DNA of 12,499 bases from JADFRG01 sp046759305. Its GTDB lineage: Bacteria; Chloroflexota; Anaerolineae; Anaerolineales; E44-bin32. The position numbers were made by a program, and so were the translations under genes. Where the stretch lies: assembly GCA_046759305.1 (NCBI GenBank), contig JBHIBY010000068.1, positions 1-12,499 on the forward strand. The letters are read 5' to 3'. Below the pieces are notes generated by a model, which searched no databases, was not told the DNA's origin, and saw only the letters and a list, made by a program, of their open reading frames with translations. Positions 1 through 5,475 of the stretch are shown piece by piece; the first letter of the stretch is position 1, and each line of letters starts with the position of its first letter.

Positions 1-965
1 ACGAGTTCATCGATGGTCAACTGCAGGAGATCAAAGGCCAGGAGCATGCCAAGCGCGCGCTCGAAGTAGCGGCGGCTGGCGGCCACAATGTTTTGATGGT
101 CGGGCCTCCCGGGGCCGGGAAGACGCTGCTCGCGCGCGCGTTGCCGGGGATTCTGCCCGCGATGTCTACCGATGAGGCGTTGGACGTTTCACGCATTTAC
201 TCCGTGTCAGATTTGCTGCCGTCCGATGTGCCGCTCGTTCGTAGCCGTCCATTTCGCTCTCCACATCACACGATCTCCAACGCAGGCCTGGTCGGAGGCG
301 GAAATTGGCCACGGCCGGGTGAGATCTCGCTAGCACATAGGGGCGTGCTGTTCTTGGATGAGCTACCTGAGTTCGGGATGAGGGTTTTGGAGGTCTTGCG
401 TCAACCTATGGAGGATCGGGAGGTCACGATCAGCCGTGCGCGCGGTTCATACTCCTTCCCCGCCAATTTCATGCTGGTGGGCGCGATGAATCCTTGTCCA
501 TGTGGGTATTTCGGTGATCCCGTCAAGGAATGTACATGCACTCCTGCGACTGTGACCCGTTATCAGAAACGGATATCGGGCCCGCTCCTCGATCGGGTTG
601 ATATTCATATTGAGGTGCCAAGGGTCGAGTTCGAAAAGCTTACCGACGATCGCGCGGGTGAGTCGGCAGAGGCTGTACGCATGCGAGTGGAAAACGCGCG
701 GTTACTCCAGCGACGACGATTTGAAGCTACCGAGCTGAACTCAAATGCAGACATGGGGCCGGGCGAGGTGCGCAAGTACTGCGAGCTCGATGATCCGAGC
801 CGGGCTCTAGTTCGCCAGGCGATGACGCAACTTCAGCTTACCGCTCGGGCGTTCCATCGTGTCCTAAAACTGGCCCGCACCATCGCTGATCTTGGTGGCA
901 GGGACGACATCGCCTCCGCCCACATCGCAGAGGCGCTTCAGTATCGGCCCCGGCTGTGGGGTTGA
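1..965 (+). CDS. comM: ComM/YifB family Mg-chelatase-like AAA+ ATPase (5' truncated)
   Basis: The C-terminal 320 residues are present; the reading frame is open to the window edge (first full codon at base 3), so roughly 180 residues of the usual ~500 are missing. Counting from base 3, I see Walker A GPPGAGKT (34-41), Walker B VLFLDE (115-120), a four-cysteine cluster starting NPCPCG (163-168) and ending with CTC (177-179) that may bind zinc, the SGPLLDRVDIHIEV segment with a conserved Arg (192-205), and the Mg-chelatase C-terminal helix RAFHRVLKLARTIADL (282-297). The TTG at 93 is internal, because family-typical sequence (EIKGQEHAKRALEVAAAGGHN) lies upstream in frame. Family knowledge: ComM proteins are hexameric helicases that promote branch migration when transforming DNA is integrated; many non-competent bacteria also carry one. 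The missing N-terminus should be a Lon-protease-like fold. The next gene starts inside the last codons. Confidence 0.95.
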   Translation, partial: EFIDGQLQEIKGQEHAKRALEVAAAGGHNVLMVGPPGAGKTLLARALPGILPAMSTDEALDVSRIYSVSDLLPSDVPLVRSRPFRSPHHTISNAGLVGGGNWPRPGEISLAHRGVLFLDELPEFGMRVLEVLRQPMEDREVTISRARGSYSFPANFMLVGAMNPCPCGYFGDPVKECTCTPATVTRYQKRISGPLLDRVDIHIEVPRVEFEKLTDDRAGESAEAVRMRVENARLLQRRRFEATELNSNADMGPGEVRKYCELDDPSRALVRQAMTQLQLTARAFHRVLKLARTIADLGGRDDIASAHIAEALQYRPRLWG

Positions 966-1852
966 CAACTCTGCGCAAAGTCTCCCTAATTATCCATGCT
1001 CCGAAAGCTAGCGGCCGGACTCTGCCGAAAGCCTTCGGTTGGAATGACCCGGACCGGCTTGTCAGTGAATTCATCGCCGACATGCACCAGGCCAGCTACG
1101 GAAACGCGCAATTCGAGGTGGTGGAAAGGATCGAGGTCGATGATTTTCCAGTCAAAGCGGACGGATTCCAATATACGCCGGATCAGTACGATCAACTCTG
1201 GCGAACAAGGGGCAGATTCCATGAGCCCGATCTCGTGGACTATGGATCGTTGATGCGAGAGTTCAAGATCATCGAAAGAATCGACCGCGGTGAATTTAAC
1301 GAAGCCTGGTTGATGGCTTTTCCCTACGCCGGCTACTACGAATCCACCATGGGCGGCCCCGGAGCATTCTGGTGCAATTCCCCACCGCTGCCTGAAACCG
1401 AGAACGCTCAGCGTCGCTTCGTCGTCATGGGATTCAACTATGAGCGGGGCGTGGGTGAAATGATGGAAGCGTTTGGCCACCGCGCTGAATCGATCCTGTC
1501 GAAGGTCTACGAGGGCAAGAAGGCCGATATGAACCTATGGGATCGGTTCACTCGCTATGATCGCCAGTACCCCGGAGCATCAGAAGTAGGCAACATGCAT
1601 TTCGCTCCGAACAGCGAGCGCGATTACGACTGGGGGAACCGCCGTCCGGTTGAGAGCAAGTGCGACGATTGGTACGACTTTCCGGACCTCACAGGAGAGC
1701 GACGGAAAGTAAATGCTGATGAATGGGGTGGTGGGGATATCCGGTTACATCATGCGTGGTGGTTTCGACACCTACCCCATTTTGAAGGTGAGACTGACGG
1801 AGTGCTCAACAACTGGTGGGAGTACATCCTGGATCCGAATCGAGTTCAATAA
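956..1852 (+). CDS. Conserved protein of unknown function, 298 aa
   Basis: I do not know a function. The GTG start at 956 overlaps the end of comM by 10 bp, with TTG at 962 as the alternative; neither has a clear Shine-Dalgarno. No signal peptide or membrane segment is visible, so it is probably cytoplasmic. The sequence is rich in Trp, Tyr, His and Asn in blocks that look like a conserved fold: WNDPDRLVSEFIADM (29-43), ERIEVDDFPVKADGFQYTP (57-75), GGPGAFWCNSPP (133-144), NYERGVGEMMEAFGHRAES (161-179), MHFAPNSERDYDW (214-226), HHAWWFRHLPH (265-275) and DGVLNNWWEYI (281-291). I recall proteins with these blocks from Chloroflexota and other soil bacteria, often as the C-terminal half of longer proteins, without an assigned activity. 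The conserved Cys, His, Asn and Asp residues would fit an enzyme, but that is inference. The overlap suggests co-transcription with comM. Stop TAA. Confidence 0.85.
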   Translation: MGLTTLRKVSLIIHAPKASGRTLPKAFGWNDPDRLVSEFIADMHQASYGNAQFEVVERIEVDDFPVKADGFQYTPDQYDQLWRTRGRFHEPDLVDYGSLMREFKIIERIDRGEFNEAWLMAFPYAGYYESTMGGPGAFWCNSPPLPETENAQRRFVVMGFNYERGVGEMMEAFGHRAESILSKVYEGKKADMNLWDRFTRYDRQYPGASEVGNMHFAPNSERDYDWGNRRPVESKCDDWYDFPDLTGERRKVNADEWGGGDIRLHHAWWFRHLPHFEGETDGVLNNWWEYILDPNRVQ

Positions 1853-1895
1853 CGGGTTGAGCCTGAGTTTTGTGAATTTAATCCTAGAGAGCCAT

Positions 1896-1907
1896 TCGGT
1901 GCACCGA
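1896..1907. repeat. 12-bp perfect palindrome between convergent genes
   Basis: TCGGTGCACCGA reads the same on both strands and sits in the 111-bp gap between two convergent genes (ends at 1852 and 1964). It could help end transcription or bind a dimeric protein, but no T-tract follows on either strand, so it is not a standard terminator. The rest of the gap shows nothing else I can name. Confidence 0.4.
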
Positions 1908-1963
1908 GCATCCTGCCGGACCGCCTCGCGATTTTCTGACGATGCCGACAATGAGAGAGGCAG

Positions 1964-2818
1964 CTAGGTGAATCGTTGAAGCACGCTTCGCACTTGCCCC
2001 AGATACCCCGCGCCAAAGAGATTCACGTGATTGAGGAGATGATAAAGGTTATAAATCGGCAGCCGCCCGCGCCAGCCCGCCTCTAGTGGACGGGCTTCTT
2101 CATACGAACTGTAAAAAGCCTCTGGAAATCCGCCGAACAGATTGGTCATACCCAGCTCTGCTTCGGCCCATCCATAATAGGTAGCCGGATCGATGATTGC
2201 CGGCTCTCCACTTGAGCCCGTGATGACGTTGCCCGACCAAAGATCACCGTGGATGAGGGAGGCCGGTTGCTTCGGCACCAGTCGAGGTAGCTCAGCAGCA
2301 AGAGCGAGCACTGCACGAAAGTCCTTTCGGTTAATTAGGCCCTGCTGGAGCGCCAACTCAGCCTGGTAGCCCAGGCGGTGCTCGGCAAAAAACTCGTATC
2401 CATCGGTAGTCCAGGGGTTCGGTTGAGGTGTGCTCCCAATAAAGTTGTCGTCGTCAAATCCATATTGCTGGCTGTTTCCGCTATGCAGTGCGGCCAGTTG
2501 ACGTCCAAAGCTTTCCCAGTAGTCGGCTCTTGGGACCGCGGGATCCAGGTTTTCGAGCAGTAGGAAGTCGATTCCAGCCAGATAGGGAACCGGTACACGC
2601 GGACCATCTGGCACCGATAATGCCCGCAAGCCATCGATTTCCCGCGCAAACATACCTTCGGGCGCAGCTGCGTTTTGTTTGAGGAAGAAGGAATGACCGG
2701 AGCTGGTCGTGAGGATCGCCCCATGATTGATGCAGCCTCCTGCAACGGGTTGCAGGTCTTCAACCGTTCCATAGCCTTCATCTTCCAGCCATGGTTCAAT
2801 CGATGAAGGAAGGTTCAA
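1964..2818 (-). CDS. Fructosamine/ribulosamine kinase family protein (FN3K-like)
   Basis: A 284-aa protein of the fructosamine-3-kinase family, close to the usual ~290 aa, with an aminoglycoside-phosphotransferase fold. Visible features: the ATP-binding Lys in FFLKQN (K47), Glu of the alpha-C helix in EIDGLRAL (E60), the family block NFIGSTPQPN (125-134), the catalytic loop HGDLWSGN (190-197, catalytic D192), and the metal-binding IDPATYYGWAEAELGMT (D210) in place of the protein-kinase DFG. The start is TTG at 2818, within the TTGA overlap with the stop of the upstream phosphatase gene, which implies translational coupling. No in-frame ATG exists near the N-terminus. Family knowledge: these kinases phosphorylate O3 of ketoamines formed by glycation, which makes the adduct fall off the protein; bacterial members usually prefer ribulosamines or erythrulosamines. 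Last gene of a three-gene operon. Stop TAG. Confidence 0.92.
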   Translation of the reverse strand: MNLPSSIEPWLEDEGYGTVEDLQPVAGGCINHGAILTTSSGHSFFLKQNAAAPEGMFAREIDGLRALSVPDGPRVPVPYLAGIDFLLLENLDPAVPRADYWESFGRQLAALHSGNSQQYGFDDDNFIGSTPQPNPWTTDGYEFFAEHRLGYQAELALQQGLINRKDFRAVLALAAELPRLVPKQPASLIHGDLWSGNVITGSSGEPAIIDPATYYGWAEAELGMTNLFGGFPEAFYSSYEEARPLEAGWRGRLPIYNLYHLLNHVNLFGAGYLGQVRSVLQRFT

Positions 2819-3288
2819 ATCTCGCCGGCCTCGAGAGCTTCCAGTAAGCCGCGCACCGACCGCTCGACGATTTGATAGGTGATCTCGAATCCCTGCGCAC
2901 CCCCGTAATAGGGATCCGGAACATCCGATTCGGTACGCTCTGGATCGAAGTCCCTTAGCAAACGGATCTTAGCCTGCCTATCTGGCGAGCCGGCCATTTC
3001 CATCAAGTCGCGCCGATTGCTGCCATCCATGGCCATGATCCAGTCAAAATCATCGAAATCGTCCTCCCGAACCTGCCTGGCACTGCCACTGTAGCTCACG
3101 CCGTGGGATTCGGCGGTCTTTCGCATACGTGGGTCGGGAGCCTCCCCCACATGCCACGCAGCAGTTCCGGCTGAATCAACAGAGTATTTGTCGGCAACTT
3201 CGGCTTGCTCGGCCTGGAACTGAAACAGGTGCTCAGCCAGCGGGCTGCGGATGATATTTCCAAGGCAGACAAAAAGCAGGCGTGTCAC
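2815..3288 (-). CDS. Low-molecular-weight protein tyrosine phosphatase family
   Basis: A 157-aa cytoplasmic phosphatase of usual family length. The phosphate-binding loop CLGNIIRS lies at 8-15 (nucleophile C8, R14, S15) and the general-acid motif DPYY at 125-128. Most relatives have Cys at position 13 (CxGNxCRS); here it is Ile. The start is GTG at 3288, chosen because it places the catalytic loop seven residues from the N-terminus as in the family; no clear Shine-Dalgarno precedes it. The stop overlaps the kinase start by 4 bp, and the upstream ygfZ gene ends 36 bp earlier. Substrate: family members act on phosphotyrosine, but the human relative LMPTP-A has been shown to be a protein-ribulosamine-5-phosphatase, which fits the adjacent fructosamine-type kinase. 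Alternatives are a general tyrosine phosphatase or an arginine phosphatase of the McsB-reversal type. Confidence 0.93.
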   Translation of the reverse strand: MTRLLFVCLGNIIRSPLAEHLFQFQAEQAEVADKYSVDSAGTAAWHVGEAPDPRMRKTAESHGVSYSGSARQVREDDFDDFDWIMAMDGSNRRDLMEMAGSPDRQAKIRLLRDFDPERTESDVPDPYYGGAQGFEITYQIVERSVRGLLEALEAGEI

Positions 3289-3324
3289 TGATGGAGATAG
3301 TTGGTAGGATTGGCGTGCGTTCGC

Positions 3325-4278
3325 CTACGCAGGAGATGGAACCTTACGCTCGGTAAATGGAAGCTCGACCAAGTATGCGGTTTCACCCGAATCACCAATC
3401 TCAACTCGCCCTTCATCGGTGGAAAGCGCCGAGGGTCGCCCGCTTACCAGGCCAATCCAACCCAATCTTGGAGAGTGCACGTTGCTGGTCAGAGTGCCGA
3501 CCGTCTGGTTATCTTGCTTCAATGTACTTCCGGGTTCAAGCTTCGATTCGAGTCTGGCTCCCATTAGTTGCTTTGCCAGCTTGCCGCGGCTCTCCATGCG
3601 GGCGATGATTTCCTGGCCCACATAGCAGCCCTTGTCGAAACTCACCGCATCCCAGAGCCCAACTTCAAGGGGTATCGAGTCTTCTTGGATCTCTACCCCC
3701 ATCTCGGGAAGACCGGCCTCAACGCGTAGGATATCGAACGCTTCGAGGGCGCCTGGTTTGGCTTCCCAATTATGTGAGGTCTGATTCTGGCGTACCAGTC
3801 GCTGGAAACCCGAGACCGGTCGATCAATCGGCCAGATGATTTCATGTTCGCTTGAATTGAGCGTTCCTTCAGAAGGAACTGCCGACGGCACCAAATCCGC
3901 TGCGTTGGGGCCATATGCCCCGTATAAAGGCCACTCTTCCTCTGAAGCGTGCAAGGTAACGTCGTCCTGAAAGAAGATGTGACGCTGCAGCCAGTCCTGC
4001 AGGATCTGAGACCTGCCGCTAGACGTAAGGAGCAGGAGTTCGTCGGGGAGAGTGAGCACAGTCACGATATCGATCGTACGTCCCACTGGATCCGTGAATA
4101 CGGTTCTCGACATGCGATCTGGAGGCATACCTTCGAGATCGTTCGTTGAAAGACGATGCAGGAGATCGACCCGATCCGAACCCCGTAGCTCGATCACGCC
4201 CGGGGGTGAGTGTTTAACGATCAACACCGATTCGAGGGCTGATTCGTATGCCCGCTCGATTACCTTTTGTTCGCTCAC
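3325..4278 (-). CDS. ygfZ: YgfZ/GcvT-like folate-binding protein
   Basis: A 317-aa cytoplasmic protein related to the glycine-cleavage T protein but carrying the YgfZ signature K-G-C-Y-x-G-Q-E (KGCYVGQE at 216-223, C218), followed by the C-terminal beta-barrel. The N-terminal half has the usual HRLSTND block (41-47). In E. coli, YgfZ (326 aa) binds tetrahydrofolate and supports the activity of certain Fe-S enzymes such as MiaB. The start is GTG at 4278. A perfect TATAAT (minus strand, 4292-4287) ends 8 nt before this codon, so the transcript has almost no leader. First gene of the operon with the phosphatase and the kinase. Stop TAG. It is not GcvT itself: other gcv genes are absent and the YgfZ signature is intact. 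Confidence 0.92.
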   Translation of the reverse strand: MSEQKVIERAYESALESVLIVKHSPPGVIELRGSDRVDLLHRLSTNDLEGMPPDRMSRTVFTDPVGRTIDIVTVLTLPDELLLLTSSGRSQILQDWLQRHIFFQDDVTLHASEEEWPLYGAYGPNAADLVPSAVPSEGTLNSSEHEIIWPIDRPVSGFQRLVRQNQTSHNWEAKPGALEAFDILRVEAGLPEMGVEIQEDSIPLEVGLWDAVSFDKGCYVGQEIIARMESRGKLAKQLMGARLESKLEPGSTLKQDNQTVGTLTSNVHSPRLGWIGLVSGRPSALSTDEGRVEIGDSGETAYLVELPFTERKVPSPA

Positions 4279-4286
4279 GGTGCCGA

Positions 4287-4292
4287 ATTATA
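4287..4292 (-). promoter_or_regulatory. -10 element of ygfZ operon (TATAAT)
   Basis: A perfect TATAAT on the minus strand, preceded by AGG. Eight bases separate it from the GTG of ygfZ, so transcription should start zero to three bases before the start codon. No good -35 is seen: CTTTCA (4313-4308) at 15-bp spacing matches only 3 of 6. Confidence 0.65.
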
Positions 4293-4332
4293 CCTATCGA
4301 GCCCTTTTGAAAGGCGTGTACCCGCTCACCAT

Positions 4333-4362
4333 TTGGCGTCTTGAGAGCCGCCTCGGTATAAT
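4333..4362 (+). promoter_or_regulatory. Promoter of sortase gene, TTGGCG-18-TATAAT
   Basis: The -35 candidate TTGGCG (4333-4338, 4 of 6) and a perfect -10 TATAAT (4357-4362) are 18 bp apart. The predicted start is near 4369, giving a leader of about 95 nt before the ATG at 4466. The ten bases GGTATAATCG recur exactly upstream of prfA. The promoter is divergent from that of ygfZ, with 64 bp between the two -10 boxes. Confidence 0.6.
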
Positions 4363-4413
4363 CGTGCGCTCGTTAGACAAGTGGCTGTGATCGTTCAGTA
4401 GATACCCTGCGCG

Positions 4414-4447
4414 GAACCCAGATTTTATGGGTTCTGGCATTGAACCT
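4414..4447 (+). promoter_or_regulatory. Alternative hairpins in the sortase leader
   Basis: GAACCCA (4414-4420) pairs perfectly with TGGGTTC (4428-4434) around a 7-nt loop, extendable by a G-T and a C-G pair. The same GGGTTC (4429-4434) can instead pair with GAACCT (4442-4447, one G-U). The two hairpins exclude each other. The second ends 8 nt before the ribosome binding site at 4456, so a switch in translation is conceivable. No known riboswitch motif is recognised. Confidence 0.35.
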
Positions 4448-4455
4448 GCAAATCT

Positions 4456-4460
4456 AGGGG
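4456..4460 (+). promoter_or_regulatory. Ribosome binding site deciding the sortase start
   Basis: AGGGG lies 5 nt before the ATG at 4466. The upstream in-frame ATG at 4427 has no such site and lies inside a stable hairpin, so 4466 is preferred. Confidence 0.65.
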
Positions 4461-4465
4461 TAAGG

Positions 4466-5371
4466 ATGCCGAAAGATTCACGAAACCCGGACGACCTCTC
4501 CATAGACGAGTTGGAAGCGATTCTTGCGCGGAAAAAACTTGAGGCCCGCGGAGCCAGACTGCGTCGTTTCCGCAAGTCAGGACGAGCTCTTCGCGTGCGC
4601 AAGGAGGTCACTCCGCAGGTTGGAATGGATAGCTTTCGCTCATCGAGCGAAACAACCACCGAACCCGACACTGGAGAAGCCAGGCCGCTTCGTGAGGGAG
4701 CCAGCAAATTGCTACTTGGAGTCGAGGTTGTGGCGGTTCTCGGTCTCTTGTTCGTGCTTTTTAGCGGTGTGGGAGCTGTGCAATCCCTGAATCAAGAGGT
4801 GGCAGAGGCGCGTCTGTTGCCCTCTCCCACTCCTCCAATTACCTCGGTCGTCCTTCCGTCCGGACATACCTCTCCGACTTCACCGGGAGGGGCGCGGCCC
4901 AACGAGGCGGAAATCCCAGCCCATCTCCGGCCGCTGGTCCAATCCATGCCTGCGCCTGAGATCCCGATACCAGTCCCTGGCCACGCTCAACGCGTACAGA
5001 TTCCTGCCATATTGGATTCTCCTGCGCCAGTGGTACAGGGTGATGGCTGGGAGCAGCTCAAGAAAGGCGTTGGACAACACATCGGCACGGCGAATCCAGG
5101 AGAGGTCGGAAACGTCGTGTTGTCGGCTCACAATGACATTTTTGGCGAGCTCTTTCGCGATTTGGATCAGCTGAAACCCGGCGACGAAATCATCCTTTCC
5201 ACCGGATTGCGGGATTTTGTATATAAAGTGACCGGCTTTCGCATCGTGAAGCCCACTGAAGTCGGCGTGATGGACCCAACTCCTCGGGCGACTATTACCC
5301 TGATTTCCTGCTATCCTTATTTGATCGACTCGGAAAGAATTGTTGTCTTTGGCGAATTGGTGGACAGCTAG
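4466..5371 (+). CDS. Membrane-anchored sortase family transpeptidase
   Basis: A 301-aa protein. A charged cytoplasmic N-terminus contains DLSIDELEAILARKK (10-24), a segment I associate with Chloroflexota sortases. One membrane helix follows (about 82-103), then a Pro-rich linker (119-180) and the sortase beta-barrel to the C-terminus. Catalytic residues are in place: His in LSAHND (H222), Cys in TLISC (C282) and Arg in DSER (R291). Sortases cut a sorting motif, typically LPxTG-like, near the C-terminus of secreted proteins and join them to the wall or to each other; the active site faces outwards. The subclass is not certain (class D or E type by the short Cys-Arg spacing). No protein in this window has a recognisable sorting signal, so its substrate lies elsewhere or is atypical. 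It is transcribed divergently from ygfZ and followed 104 bp later by the cyclase gene. Stop TAG. Confidence 0.92.
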   Translation: MPKDSRNPDDLSIDELEAILARKKLEARGARLRRFRKSGRALRVRKEVTPQVGMDSFRSSSETTTEPDTGEARPLREGASKLLLGVEVVAVLGLLFVLFSGVGAVQSLNQEVAEARLLPSPTPPITSVVLPSGHTSPTSPGGARPNEAEIPAHLRPLVQSMPAPEIPIPVPGHAQRVQIPAILDSPAPVVQGDGWEQLKKGVGQHIGTANPGEVGNVVLSAHNDIFGELFRDLDQLKPGDEIILSTGLRDFVYKVTGFRIVKPTEVGVMDPTPRATITLISCYPYLIDSERIVVFGELVDS

Positions 5372-5415
5372 GTCAGGGAGTGCCATCGCACCACCGAAGT
5401 TCCCCGAGCTGTCGC

Positions 5416-5424
5416 TGATACAAT
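5416..5424 (+). promoter_or_regulatory. Possible extended -10 promoter for the cyclase gene
   Basis: TGATACAAT combines an upstream TG with TACAAT (5 of 6 to TATAAT). No -35 is apparent, which extended -10 promoters tolerate. It would give a leader of about 45 nt before the ATG at 5476. No terminator separates the sortase gene from it, so read-through is also possible. Confidence 0.35.
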
Positions 5425-5475
5425 TCATTCCGCCCCTGAATCCAGCACATTCCGTTCAGCATTCATATTAGAAAT

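Noticed and set aside
986..1480. Minus-strand open frame of 164 codons opposite the conserved unknown gene
   Set aside because: No motif is seen, and the plus-strand frame has clear conserved-looking blocks over the same DNA.
2335..2799. Second minus-strand frame inside the FN3K-like gene
   Set aside because: The other frame carries the complete kinase motifs; this one has none.
4427..4465. Earlier ATG for the sortase, adding 13 residues
   Set aside because: It has no ribosome binding site and lies in a hairpin, whereas ATG 4466 follows AGGGG at good spacing.
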